Numbered from the stretch's first letter, positions 19,506 to 27,189 are shown. The stretch: DNA of 64,000 nucleotides from Paenibacillus periandrae (GCF_022458865.1 NZ_JAJNMU010000009.1:1-64000); one strand, 5' to 3'. Notes: generated from the sequence alone by a model not told the origin. Numbers and translations: made by a program.

Positions 19506-19901
19506 ATGTACTTTCAAATCAAATGGCATTTATTTTTGAGAGTGAAAAATGAAATTAAAGCTGATAAGTTGCTCAAGCAATTTGAAAATGCAACTCACCT
19601 GCAAATTAAAGAAAAGACCTATGGGAGATTAGAGGATAAATCATTATTTGAAGCGAAATTTGTAACAGAATATATAGATAATATGGAAATAAACCAAGCC
19701 GTATTTATAACATTACTACTAGTTAATTCAATTGGGACATGTTGGTCTGTATATAGCCCTAAAGAAGGTAAAGATCCTTGGACAAATGAAATCGTTTGGT
19801 CTTTCGAGGGGATAAGTAACAGCCCCAAAATTACAGGTATAACATGGGGGCAATTCGTTCTCCAGACGAATACTAAGTTAGAATATGGATGGAATTATTA
19901 A
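19506..19901 (+). CDS. Hypothetical protein (possible immunity protein)
   Basis: 131 residues beginning MYFQIKWHLFLRVKNEIKAD. ATG at 19506 is chosen because GAAGGTG lies 6 bases upstream; two in-frame starts just before it overlap that site. Beta-rich C-terminal half with many aromatics (TCWSVYSPKEGKDPWTNEIV) and no signal peptide. No family recognised. Only 16 bases separate it from the next gene, so the two are probably co-transcribed. Confidence 0.55.
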   Translation: MYFQIKWHLFLRVKNEIKADKLLKQFENATHLQIKEKTYGRLEDKSLFEAKFVTEYIDNMEINQAVFITLLLVNSIGTCWSVYSPKEGKDPWTNEIVWSFEGISNSPKITGITWGQFVLQTNTKLEYGWNY

Positions 19902-19917
19902 TATTGGGTGGGTGCTT

Positions 19918-20694
19918 ATGTTTGAATTGCGCAAGGTTTTGGAAGAAATTCAAGTGTCATTGTCAGATTTCATAGAAAAGTTAAGTTTAAAAGAAGAAGA
20001 AGTGTTAATCCTTATGGATTCAAATGATAGTGAAGCGCAAATGGAACTTTACTTTCAATTCATAACAGCAGTAAACGATGATAATCTATTGCCGCGGCTA
20101 GTAGAGTTCTTTACTAACTATGTAGAAGAAAAGTCGAAATTAGTAGTATTTATCACTAACATTTTAAAGTTTAGAAGCAACAATAGTCCTCGGAGAATGA
20201 TTAATAGTGTCGAACGATTAGTATCCCTTGCAGACGATATGGATGTCATACGCAAAGGGAAGCATTCTTTAAAGATATTTTACTTTGTTGTATGTATAGA
20301 AACCTTATATTCATTGGCTGACATAGAAATGAATAGCAAATCAATGATAATTATTGACTTTTTCAATACATATATCGAAGAGGCAGATGCCCAGTTTATT
20401 ATAGATAATTTTAGAAGAAGTCTTGGTGATGACAGGTATAAATTTAACGAAACCTTTGGTGAGTATAAGCAAACTAACAACGATAGATGGAACACGGAAA
20501 TAGATATGGAAATATTCGCAAGGGTAATAAATGAATTACGAAACATATTTGCACACGAAGGCGATTATTGGGGGTTCCATTTTACAGATAGCGATACCGC
20601 CATGTTAAATACAATAACTGTGGCTGAGAACCAAATGGAAGTAAAATTAAAAAGGGATGGGAAATTAAGGCTCAATCTCAAAATCAGTGCTTGA
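19918..20694 (+). pseudogene. HEPN-like gene truncated by ISL3 element
   Basis: 258 residues from ATG 19918 (GGGTGG upstream). Helical throughout; near residue 214 it has RVINELRNIFAHEGDYWG, a fit to the R-x4-6-H signature of HEPN ribonuclease domains. The reading frame is cut by the IS element beginning at 20669: the last residues RLNLKISA are encoded by IS sequence. Removing the IS and one copy of the 8-bp duplication extends the frame in phase for 38 further codons to TAA at 22172-22174, giving a tail beginning NGLRRVYEVKITYEQFK. So this was an intact gene until a recent insertion. The remaining product may still fold, since the HEPN motif is upstream of the break. Confidence 0.7.
20661..20668. 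repeat. Target site duplication, left copy
   Basis: GAAATTAA, repeated exactly at 22054-22061 on the other side of the IS. Confidence 0.9.
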
Positions 20695-22053
20695 TCATAC
20701 AACTTGAAAGGCGATGACGATTACATTCAACTAAAATCCCCGATTTGTATCGATCGGGGTTACAAATAAAATAATGACGGCGTTGAAAGGCTTTAATACG
20801 ATTATGACGACCTTCAACGGTAGCATTTGTCCAGCGGCAACGATGGTAATTGATGATTTCCTCTTGCCAATTACGCATCGTTTTTAGCGCGCTTTTGACG
20901 GCTTCGTGGTCGATGGTGTCACCCTTTTCACACCAACGGCCGAAGCCCTGTATGGCAACTTCGACATTCGGTGAATGGTCATACCACACGGTAAAAGCTT
21001 CTTTCCATTCCCAACTACTCCGCAGAATAGCTGAGTAGCCCAGTAATCCATCAAGTTTCTGCTTACTTTCGGCAGATAGAGTTTCTGCCGGAGGATTGAG
21101 TAAGCGGTGATGTGCTTTAAGCAGAGCTCTAGCTCGTGGAGAAAGCGTGTTTTGTACCGATTTACGAACCTCTTGCACGGCCTCTATGACATAACCATGC
21201 ACATGAAATCGATCTGCGATTCGGATTGCTGTTGGAAAACATTCATGGATCCACGTGTGATAGGCTTGGGCTAAATCCATCACCACCGCCTTGGGAGCAA
21301 GCAGCAGGAAGTCAGGATGCTGCTGGGCATAGGCCCGCAAATCTTCCAGTTTTCGTCCAGGAAAAAGATCGAGCATCGTCTCTCCTTTCAGATCATGAAT
21401 ACCTGTATTGTAGGTATGGCCTTTCTTTATGGCGAAGTCATCAACACCCAAAACAAGGCCGCTGTTCGTCTTCGCTTGCGTCCAAGCTTGTTCAGAAAGC
21501 CGTTCACTCTCGAACGGAATCGCCTCGTTATGCATCTGCTGAATAGTGCTGACAGGAGCTTGTTGCATCCGGGCACTATGGGCTGCTGTGGAGCCAAATG
21601 CTTGCTGGACAGCTCGTTCACGAAAGAGGTGGCTGTACCGTCTTTTAGGACCAACAAATTCATACATCCAAACAAAACCAACCTCGCATCGCGAGCAATG
21701 CATCCGGGTACTCGGAACCAGAAGAACCACTTTTTTCTCGAATGCAGGGAGATGCCGGACGGTACGTAGTCCATTGCTTCCTTTAAGCGAGACCGTTTCA
21801 TCGGATCGACAAATCGGACAACCTTGCTTTGAGGCCACTGGTACTGCTTCTATCTGTATTTCGTCTGCACTTATCGACAGAATCTGGTTAATTCGTAGCT
21901 CTGGTATATTGAGCATTTCATTGATATACTGGATTTGCATCTGTCTAATTCCTTTTGTTGTTTGGTAGGACTTACAACATTACAGGTTTAGCAGATGTTT
22001 TTCCATTTTCAAAAGTAGTTTATATCGTCAAGCACTGATTTCTGTTTTGAGCC
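20669..22053 (-). mobile_element. ISL3-family insertion sequence, complete
   Basis: 1385 bp. Terminal inverted repeats begin GGCTCAATCTCAAAATCAG at the left and, read inward, GGCTCAAAACAGAAATCAG at the right, continuing with TGCTTGA. The ends are flanked by the exact 8-bp duplication GAAATTAA, the length expected for ISL3. It carries one intact transposase on the minus strand. Confidence 0.95.
20684..21940 (-). CDS. ISL3-family transposase
   Basis: 418 residues, full length for the family. N-terminal zinc-binding region with Cys41-x2-Cys44 and Cys82-x2-Cys85, then a helix-turn-helix region, then the DDE catalytic core: GVDDFA near 166-170, VVMDLAQAY near 219-227, and the final acidic residue in NATVEGRHNRIKAFQRR near 375. 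No frameshift, and both IS ends are intact, so the element may be active. Its GC content is visibly higher than that of the host gene it sits in. Confidence 0.95.
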   Translation of the reverse strand: MQIQYINEMLNIPELRINQILSISADEIQIEAVPVASKQGCPICRSDETVSLKGSNGLRTVRHLPAFEKKVVLLVPSTRMHCSRCEVGFVWMYEFVGPKRRYSHLFRERAVQQAFGSTAAHSARMQQAPVSTIQQMHNEAIPFESERLSEQAWTQAKTNSGLVLGVDDFAIKKGHTYNTGIHDLKGETMLDLFPGRKLEDLRAYAQQHPDFLLLAPKAVVMDLAQAYHTWIHECFPTAIRIADRFHVHGYVIEAVQEVRKSVQNTLSPRARALLKAHHRLLNPPAETLSAESKQKLDGLLGYSAILRSSWEWKEAFTVWYDHSPNVEVAIQGFGRWCEKGDTIDHEAVKSALKTMRNWQEEIINYHRCRWTNATVEGRHNRIKAFQRRHYFICNPDRYKSGILVECNRHRLSSCMIKH

Positions 22054-22061
22054 GAAATTAA
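22054..22061. repeat. Target site duplication, right copy
   Basis: GAAATTAA, identical to 20661-20668. Confidence 0.9.
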
Positions 22062-22174
22062 ATGGGTTGAGAAGGGTATACGAAGTAAAAATAACGTATG
22101 AACAGTTTAAAGCGATTTGTGTAAGAGGATTCTTGAATTTTATTAATACATATTTTAAATCAATATCTTCTTAA
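22062..22174 (+). pseudogene. Severed 3' end of the HEPN-like gene
   Basis: In phase with the frame left of the IS once one duplication copy is removed; encodes GLRRVYEVKITYEQFKAI and onward to TAA at 22172-22174. It has no start of its own. Confidence 0.7.
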
Positions 22175-22177
22175 CGA

Positions 22178-22387
22178 ATGTTGATCGTGAGCGGTAGGGA
22201 TAGTGAACGTAAATCGCAAAAGAATAAAGATTATGGAATTAGAGCGATTGAGTTGTTAAAGAGGAACCCAAAATTAGCCGTTGACAAGAATTTGTTGTGG
22301 AAGACTGTTATAGATAGGAAAGTTAAAAAGCATAACTCACAGATGGATGTGGTGATTGCACTGTGGGAGAATGGACTGATTAAATGA
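22178..22387 (+). CDS. Small hypothetical protein
   Basis: 69 residues, basic, starting 3 bases after the ancestral stop of the disrupted HEPN-like gene. No good ribosome binding site, so it may have been translated by coupling to that gene and may be silent now. The body (IRAIELLKRNPKLAVDKN, then MDVVIALWENGLIK) is helical. It could be a small partner of the HEPN-like protein or a fragment; I do not recognise it. Confidence 0.35.
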   Translation: MLIVSGRDSERKSQKNKDYGIRAIELLKRNPKLAVDKNLLWKTVIDRKVKKHNSQMDVVIALWENGLIK

Positions 22388-22414
22388 AAACTAAGTAAGA
22401 TAAGGAAGTGACTT

Positions 22415-23323
22415 GTGAATAGCATTGATCAAATATACAATAAGCTAATCGCAAATGAAAAAATGAAAAATGGTAGTAAATATGAAAGGTTGGCTGCTAT
22501 AGTTTACAAAATTATTGATGAGAGTAATGTAGTTATTCATGATCTAAGACTAAAGGGTATTGGTAAGTCAGCGCAACATCAAATAGATGTAACAATAGAG
22601 AAAAATGGAAGGCTTAAGAGAATACTTGTCGAATGTAAGCAATATGACAAGGTTATTGGAATAGGTATCATAAGAGATTTTTTTGGAGTAGTTTCTCAGA
22701 TAAAACCTGATGAGGCATTTGTTGTTACAACCGTTGGCTATACAAAAGGAGCCATAGATTTTGCTAAAGATGAAAATATAAATTTGTCAATCTTAAGAGA
22801 AGCAATCGACTCAGATTGGGATGGAATCATAAGAAGTGTGCAAGTCAATTTAGAATTTATTCTGATGAAAAACGTTGTTATTAATTGGATAGCTATTGAT
22901 GATGATGAAATTAAAAGAGTTCAAGGTTTACTGATGGATAATTGGGGTGAGCAACGTTCCGTAAGTACCAAACATGAGTTTTTTTATGATCACAATTATA
23001 TTCAGATTTCTAACATTCAAGATGTAATTAAACCAATAATAAATTTAGCCCCAAGTATACCAAACGAAGTGACAGAGGGGAGACATGAGTTTGAGCAAAC
23101 AAAATATGTGATAATGCTTGGTCATTTTGTTGCAATTAAAGGTTTTGAATTTAAATTTACTTCATATTCAAGGGAACATCAACTCATCGTAGACGACGGA
23201 GGTAAAGTTGCGTTATTACTTTTTAAAAGTATGGAAAAGGATGAGAAGTTTTTCATATTTGAAGATAACATTTCCAAATGGATGTTCGATGACAATGGAG
23301 AAGTAATTGAAAAAAACGAATAG
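22415..23323 (+). CDS. Mrr-like restriction endonuclease (PD-(D/E)XK)
   Basis: 302 residues, GTG start with AAGGAAGTGA 5-10 bases upstream. Residues 18-130 form an Mrr-type nuclease fold: GSKYERLAAIVYKII helix, HQIDVTIEKNG with the active-site Asp near 54, ILVECKQYDKVIG giving the E-x-K pair near 70-72, then a helix and EAFVVTTVGYTKGAIDFAKDENINL. The C-terminal 170 residues are unassigned and beta-rich, probably the target recognition or regulatory part. No methylase is adjacent, so it may be a modification-dependent (type IV-like) enzyme or other defence nuclease. Cytosolic. Confidence 0.75.
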   Translation: MNSIDQIYNKLIANEKMKNGSKYERLAAIVYKIIDESNVVIHDLRLKGIGKSAQHQIDVTIEKNGRLKRILVECKQYDKVIGIGIIRDFFGVVSQIKPDEAFVVTTVGYTKGAIDFAKDENINLSILREAIDSDWDGIIRSVQVNLEFILMKNVVINWIAIDDDEIKRVQGLLMDNWGEQRSVSTKHEFFYDHNYIQISNIQDVIKPIINLAPSIPNEVTEGRHEFEQTKYVIMLGHFVAIKGFEFKFTSYSREHQLIVDDGGKVALLLFKSMEKDEKFFIFEDNISKWMFDDNGEVIEKNE

Positions 23324-23426
23324 TACCATGATAAAAATAAGAATTTATTAATACCCTTTAAATATAATCATGTCAAAAAGTATACTTTATGCCATGCCGA
23401 TTCCGCTTCCATTTTTTATAGTATTT

Positions 23427-23526
23427 CACCTTTCAAAATGTGGGGTTTCCATATTTGAAATATTTCAAATAAAACTGGTATGTTTTGAAATAACATGCTA
23501 ATATACTGGAAACCAATCGAAAGGTG
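23427..23526. promoter_or_regulatory. Nested palindromic site upstream of serine recombinase (candidate res/crossover site)
   Basis: Outer arms CACCTTTC (23427-23434) and GAAAGGTG (23519-23526); inner arms GGTTTCCA (23444-23451) and TGGAAACC (23507-23514); a 16-bp perfect palindrome TTTGAAATATTTCAAA at 23454-23469; and a further imperfect dyad GTATGTT...AACATGC at 23479-23499. The right outer arm is also the gene's ribosome binding site. Resolvase genes commonly sit next to their recombination site, so this is a likely binding and crossover region that also allows autoregulation. Confidence 0.6.
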
Positions 23527-23534
23527 AGAGCCAT

Positions 23535-24152
23535 ATGGGAGAAATACGGAGCTTTGGCTATATACGTGTTTCAACGAAAGAGCAAAATGAAGCAAGACAA
23601 ATTGAAGCATTGAAAGGTTTGGACATTCAAGAACGCGATCTTTACATAGACAAGCAAAGCGGTAAAGATTTTGATCGACCAAAATACCAAGCATTAAAGT
23701 TGGTATTGAGAAAAGGCGATATACTTTTTATTAAAGAGCTGGATCGGTTAGGCAGAAACGCAGAAGAGATAAAAAAGGAATGGAAGGAAATCACTCAGGA
23801 AATTGGCGCGAATATTGTTATTTTGGATATGCCAATTTTAGATACCAGGCAATACAAGAATGGTTTAGAGAAGGTCATATCCACAATAGTATTAGAATTA
23901 TTGTCGTATATGGCTGAAAGAGAAAAGGAAAAAATCAATAGTAGGCAAATGGAAGGAATTGCAGCGGCTAAAAATAGCGGTGTTAAGTTTGGTAGACCAA
24001 GACGTGAAATTAGCAATGAGTTTATTGTTGTTTATGAGGAATGGAAAACTGGAAGCATTACCGCGGTAGAGGCAATGCGTAGGGTCGATATGAAACCTAA
24101 TACGTTTTATAGAAGAACAAATGAATATGAACAGGAGCGAGCATCCGTTTAA
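23535..24152 (+). CDS. Serine recombinase (resolvase/invertase family)
   Basis: 205 residues, ATG with GAAAGGTG 8 bases upstream. N-terminal catalytic domain with the nucleophilic serine in GYIRVSTKEQNEARQ (Ser about 13) and the arginine cluster KELDRLGRNAEEI (about 65-77), a long E helix, and a C-terminal helix-turn-helix DNA-binding part (GVKFGRPRREIS...ITAVEAMRRVDMKPNTFYRR). This is the size and order of Tn552/Bin-type small serine recombinases. It may resolve cointegrates or invert local DNA; the nested palindrome upstream is the probable site. It neighbours prophage debris. Confidence 0.9.
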   Translation: MGEIRSFGYIRVSTKEQNEARQIEALKGLDIQERDLYIDKQSGKDFDRPKYQALKLVLRKGDILFIKELDRLGRNAEEIKKEWKEITQEIGANIVILDMPILDTRQYKNGLEKVISTIVLELLSYMAEREKEKINSRQMEGIAAAKNSGVKFGRPRREISNEFIVVYEEWKTGSITAVEAMRRVDMKPNTFYRRTNEYEQERASV

Positions 24153-24168
24153 TAATGGATGTTTTTTG
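24140..24168 (+). terminator. Terminator overlapping the recombinase stop
   Basis: GCATCC/GGATGT stem followed by six T residues. The TAA stop lies inside the loop. A close relative occurs at 24940. Confidence 0.65.
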
Positions 24169-24182
24169 CATAGATAAACAAT

Positions 24183-24389
24183 CAGCCATGGTGGATTGCC
24201 AAAGATGTATGTGATGTATTGGAGATTAAGAATGTTAGTCAATCATTGGTGAAACTTGATGACGATGAAAAGGGTGTATACGTTAATGATACCCTTGGAG
24301 GCAAGCAAGAAATGCTTATAGTAAATGAATATGGTCTTTATTCGCTTGTCCTCAATAGCCGCAAGAAAGAAGCTAAAGAATTTCACTAA
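24183..24389 (+). pseudogene. BRO-N phage antirepressor fragment
   Basis: 68 codons without a start: QPWWIAKDVCDVLEIKNVSQ, LDDDEKGVYVNDTLGGKQ, VNEYGLYSLVLNSRKKEAKE. These are the core BRO-N motifs of phage antirepressors. The N-terminal 15-20 residues and everything after AKEFH are missing. The frame ends exactly at the first hairpin of the following Rha mosaic. Confidence 0.8.
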
Positions 24390-24411
24390 GCTCAATTTTG
24401 AGCCGAGTGAA
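24382..24411 (+). repeat. Rha-associated hairpin 1
   Basis: TTCACT..GCTCAA-TT-TTGAGC..AGTGAA: 12 paired bases with a 2-base mismatch. Confidence 0.75.
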
Positions 24412-24499
24412 TATTTCGATATAACAGGTAGAAAACTGCCGATGTACGAAATGACGCGCGATGGATTCATGCAAGGGGTAGTCGCAAGAAAACATTAAG

Positions 24500-24535
24500 A
24501 AATTCACTGAACGCAATTTTGCGTTGAGTGAATTT
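24500..24535 (+). repeat. Rha-associated hairpin 2
   Basis: AAATTCACT.AACGCAA-TT-TTGCGTT.AGTGAATTT: 16 base pairs with a single G/G mismatch. Confidence 0.8.
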
Positions 24536-24668
24536 ACCGATACAACAGGCAGAAAACTGCCCATGTATGAAATGACGCGCGATGGGTTTATGATGTTGGC
24601 TATGGGATGTACTGGTCAGCCTAAATGAATATGGTCATTATTAATAGTCAATTGAAAACATTGAGAAT

Positions 24669-24698
24669 TTCACTGACCTTAATTTTAAGGTAAGTGAA
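24669..24698 (+). repeat. Rha-associated hairpin 3
   Basis: TTCACT.ACCTTAA-TT-TTAAGGT.AGTGAA: 13 base pairs with one mismatch; inner arm sequence differs from the other copies on both sides. Confidence 0.75.
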
Positions 24699-24756
24699 GG
24701 GTAAGTCAGGGACAATATAAAGTCAAGAAGATAGAAGGCATTGAAAACGTTGAGAA

Positions 24757-24788
24757 TTTTAATCGGCTCAATTTTGAGCCGATTGAAT
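24757..24788 (+). repeat. Rha-associated hairpin 4
   Basis: AATCGGCTCAA-TT-TTGAGCCGATT: 11 perfect base pairs, extendable by further pairs with a T/G wobble. Confidence 0.75.
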
Positions 24789-24939
24789 ATATCGATACAA
24801 AAGGTGAGAAAAGACCAATGTATGAAATAACACGCGATGGGTTCATGATGCTGGTGATGGGATTTACTGGTAGAGAGGTTTGTTGTGACATACTGAATTA
24901 TGCTAATACAAATTAATCAACGGAACCTTCAAATGAGAG

Positions 24940-24968
24940 AGCATCTAATAATAGTGGATGCTTTTTTT
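24940..24968 (+). terminator. Terminator after Rha mosaic
   Basis: AGCATC/GATGCT stem with a TAATAATAGTG loop and seven T residues; resembles the terminator at 24140. Confidence 0.7.
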
Positions 24969-25072
24969 CTTATAGGGGAAGGGGTAAGGGGGGCGTACTT
25001 GATACTTTGTGGCAAAAGTGTATATTGTAGCAGGGTATAGGCACTGCAAATCGCCGCGCTGTATTTTGGAGA

Positions 25073-25134
25073 GAACGATAATTATCAACTACTGCTACAC
25101 GCCAAATGGTACAATAGGTATAAAAAGGGAATTG
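25073..25134 (+). promoter_or_regulatory. Promoter-like block, copy 1
   Basis: Contains TATCAACTAC and an extended -10 TGGTACAAT (TACAAT at 25110-25115), then ATAAAAAGGGAAT. Almost the same block occurs at 28182-28243 upstream of another gene. Confidence 0.5.
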
Positions 25135-25220
25135 ATATGGATATATGAACCAGTGATCTCTGGTCCAACATTGGAGCATATTTGGTTTGAGCAAATTATT
25201 ATACTGGGGGTGTTGATTGC

Positions 25221-25667
25221 TTGAAATTAATCTTTTTAGATATCGATGGGGTACTAGTAACATCTAGCTCTTTAATACCAAGTGACAAGTATTTTGGACA
25301 TACGTTTGACCCAAGCTGCGTTCGAAAATTAAGTGAAATCCTTGCAGCGACTGAAGCGAAAATAGTCATTTCTTCATCTTGGAGAGAAGGCAGGAACTTG
25401 ACTCAATTACAATCCATATTTAAGGCTAATGGTTTAGAGGATTGTGTAATTGGTATGACTCCTTCGTTCAACGATGAAACAATCAGAGGAATTGAAATAC
25501 AGGCATATTTGGACACTTTTGATGATCTTGAAGGATTCATTATTATTGACGATGAAGAAGAGATGGGTGAATTGGAGCCTTTCCTTGTGGAAACTGATTT
25601 TAGAACTGGAATAACGGAAAGTGTAAAAGATGATGTAATAAACAGATTAATGATGAACAAACAATGA
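25221..25667 (+). CDS. HAD-superfamily protein (HAD_SAK-type)
   Basis: 148 residues, TTG start behind GGGGGTG. Motif I is FLDIDGVL with Asp7 and Asp9, motif II is VISSSWRE near 49-56, and the acidic motif IV is IIIDDEEEM near 113. There is no cap insertion, so it is a small HAD phosphatase of the type found in Swiss-army-knife RNA repair proteins and as free-standing genes near toxins. Predicted to act on a phosphorylated small molecule or a nucleic-acid end; substrate unknown. Preceded by the promoter block at 25073 and followed 33 bases later by another small gene. Confidence 0.75.
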   Translation: MKLIFLDIDGVLVTSSSLIPSDKYFGHTFDPSCVRKLSEILAATEAKIVISSSWREGRNLTQLQSIFKANGLEDCVIGMTPSFNDETIRGIEIQAYLDTFDDLEGFIIIDDEEEMGELEPFLVETDFRTGITESVKDDVINRLMMNKQ

Positions 25668-25700
25668 ACGAAGGAAAAATTGTGTGTAGGAGGTTATGCT

Positions 25701-26075
25701 ATGTCACTAGTACCCTTGAGGATTCCAATGGGTTATGCTGTCTGCTTTAATAAATTTACTGATATTGAGCCAATACCTTGTAAAAGTGACGATGGTTTTC
25801 TAGATAACTGGGAGTATTTCACCGAAGATATTTTACAGATAGTTCAGATGAAACTTGAAGATGGAGATTGGATAATACCCAAACAAGGTAAATCGATAAT
25901 AGACTTGGGATGGTATCCAGATGGTCGAGTAATTGGTCAGTATAAGCTTAAACAAGTCTATGTTAGTGAAGATTGGGAAGTAATCCGAGAAAAATGTACC
26001 AGAGACAGGTATGAAATAAGAGATATTATTGAGGAATGGATGAAGAATCCACCATTATCACAAACGAAAGAGTGA
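25701..26075 (+). CDS. Hypothetical protein, immunity-like
   Basis: 124 residues starting MSLVPLRIPMGYAVCFNKFT. ATG at 25701 is set by TAGGAGG 7 bases upstream rather than the in-frame extension. Conserved-looking features are DNWEYFTEDILQI near 36-48, a DLGWYPDG segment near 73-80, and VSEDWEVIREKCTRDRYEIRDIIEEWM near the C-terminus. Proteins with this pattern are, to my recollection, common in Bacillota toxin/immunity tails, but I cannot name a family. Cytosolic and acidic, as immunity proteins usually are. Confidence 0.6.
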   Translation: MSLVPLRIPMGYAVCFNKFTDIEPIPCKSDDGFLDNWEYFTEDILQIVQMKLEDGDWIIPKQGKSIIDLGWYPDGRVIGQYKLKQVYVSEDWEVIREKCTRDRYEIRDIIEEWMKNPPLSQTKE

Positions 26076-26096
26076 CGATAAAGTGAGGGGATAATA

Positions 26097-26270
26097 ATGC
26101 AGCAATTAATTTTACCAGAGAAATTATCTAAAATTTTAAACGGATATTCATGGAGAAGAATTACTATAGGTCATTCAGAATCTAAAACATACATACTAAC
26201 AGGCACTTCAACAAATCTATACTTAAAAGTTCAATCCCTTACTTATTGCTGTACCTGCAATTTAGACTAA
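26097..26270 (+). pseudogene. N-terminal fragment of an APH(3')-like aminoglycoside phosphotransferase
   Basis: 57 residues, with a good RBS (GAGGGG). LPEKLSKILNGYSWRRITIG followed by SESKTYILTG and NLYLKVQ resembles the first 45 residues of APH(3')-type kinases, including the lysine strand LYLKV. The frame then runs into unrelated residues and stops, with no trace of the HGDxxxxN catalytic loop nearby. A remnant left by recombination; resistance function is not expected. Confidence 0.55.
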
Positions 26271-26288
26271 TAATATAAAGGAGAACAT

Positions 26289-26663
26289 ATGATTAATATA
26301 CCAGAATTAACAGAGCTACACGAAGTAGCAGAAAAATACAGTATGACAATCAATGAACTACACGACCCTGCCGAAGAATTTGAATTATATGATTTGGAAA
26401 GACAGAGTGCAATAACATGCATTATTACAACGGAGCAAGATCTTTTCAGTATTGATGTTCATAATCCAGACAGACAAGTATTTCTAGCATTAAAAGATGT
26501 ACTTCAAAGATATAATCTTCCTACTGAAAATTTCATTGAATTAGCAATTACTTGCTTTAATTCAAAAGAATACGATATTAAAGAATATTCGGATTTTTGG
26601 GTGGAATTTAGAGCTCATGAAATCGATATTCTGTTAATACGTTATCGTAGAAGAATTGAATAA
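26289..26663 (+). CDS. Hypothetical protein, immunity-like
   Basis: 124 residues, ATG with AAAGGAG 7 bases upstream. Strongly acidic N-terminal half (ELTELHEVAEKYSMTINELH, DPAEEFELYDLERQSA), a strand (ACIITTEQDLFSIDVH-like), then helical segment and the C-terminal FWVEFRAHEIDILLIRYRRRIE. No known domain recognised. It ends 8 bases before the best-formed copy of the repeated terminator, which elsewhere also closes toxin/immunity cassettes, and that supports an orphan immunity role. Confidence 0.6.
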   Translation: MINIPELTELHEVAEKYSMTINELHDPAEEFELYDLERQSAITCIITTEQDLFSIDVHNPDRQVFLALKDVLQRYNLPTENFIELAITCFNSKEYDIKEYSDFWVEFRAHEIDILLIRYRRRIE

Positions 26664-26670
26664 TGGAAGT

Positions 26671-26708
26671 AACCACAATACGACTAGTCCTTGTATTGTG
26701 GTTCTTTT
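26671..26708 (+). terminator. Terminator, copy 3 of the four-copy element
   Basis: AACCACAATAC/GTATTGTGGTT, an 11-bp perfect stem with loop GACTAGTCCTT, followed by CTTTTTG. Confidence 0.85.
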
Positions 26709-26841
26709 TGCTATGACCGCTGATAGTATACATTTTCCAATCGTATATGATATTGAAAATTTATGAAAACACGAAAGATAGAATTAAATGAGTAGCTGCA
26801 AGAAACTTGCTCGTATTCGATGAACTCAACTTGAATGCTTA

Positions 26842-27183
26842 TCAAGAATAAATTTTTGTGAATCCACAAGAATAATCCTCAAATCCATCCTCATCGGTTG
26901 ACCAAATTTCATTCCATAAATATAGACCATCAATACATTCAATAATTTTATTTTTGGGTACGTATTCTGATATAGATGACCACCACTTTAATTCATTACC
27001 TCTAGCCAAGCGATATGTTGGTTGCTTTGAAGCCTCTGCTTCGTCATATGTTATTGTCAATCGTATAGCATCAATCAATTCTCCCTTACGAATAATGTGA
27101 CTTACATTGCCTGTGTAGTACGCGTATGCTTTTCTTGTGTTATTAATTGGTTTTGAATTTAATACTAATCCGTTTGTAATCAT
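26842..27183 (-). CDS. Hypothetical protein
   Basis: 113 residues from the ATG at 27183-27181, which has AAGGAG 7 bases upstream; another ATG 6 bases earlier is too close to that site. Alpha-beta protein with many aromatic residues (KAYAYYTGNVSHIIRKGELIDA, ARGNELKWWSSISEYVPKN, GLYLWNEIWSTDEDGF). No signal peptide or membrane segment. It is the only small gene here on the minus strand, convergent with the cassette ending at 26663. Function not recognised. Confidence 0.5.
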   Translation of the reverse strand: MITNGLVLNSKPINNTRKAYAYYTGNVSHIIRKGELIDAIRLTITYDEAEASKQPTYRLARGNELKWWSSISEYVPKNKIIECIDGLYLWNEIWSTDEDGFEDYSCGFTKIYS

Positions 27184-27189
27184 GATCAT

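Larger units (their letters stand above)
24380..24916 (+). pseudogene. Mosaic of Rha-family fragments, at least four partial copies
   Basis: Successive in-part-overlapping fragments of the phage regulatory protein Rha: KLNFEPSEYFDITGRKLPMY then MTRDGF (24385-24465), FTERNFALSEFTDTTGRKLP then MTRDGFMMLAMGCTG (24497-24620), ENFTDLNFKVSEG (24660-24700), and NRLNFEPIEYIDTKGEKRP then ITRDGFMMLVMGFTG (24752-24875). A stray piece of BRO-N (NEYGHY) lies at about 24624. None has a start or a complete domain. The repeated unit always contains a palindrome centred on AATTTT. Confidence 0.75.

Noticed and set aside
24140-24968. Similar terminators at both ends of the Rha mosaic, considered as ends of a transposon
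   Set aside because: They are ordinary GC-stem plus T-run terminators in the same orientation; no target duplication was found.
25009-25224. 71-codon open frame
   Set aside because: Runs through the promoter-like block and overlaps the start of the HAD-type gene; no binding site.
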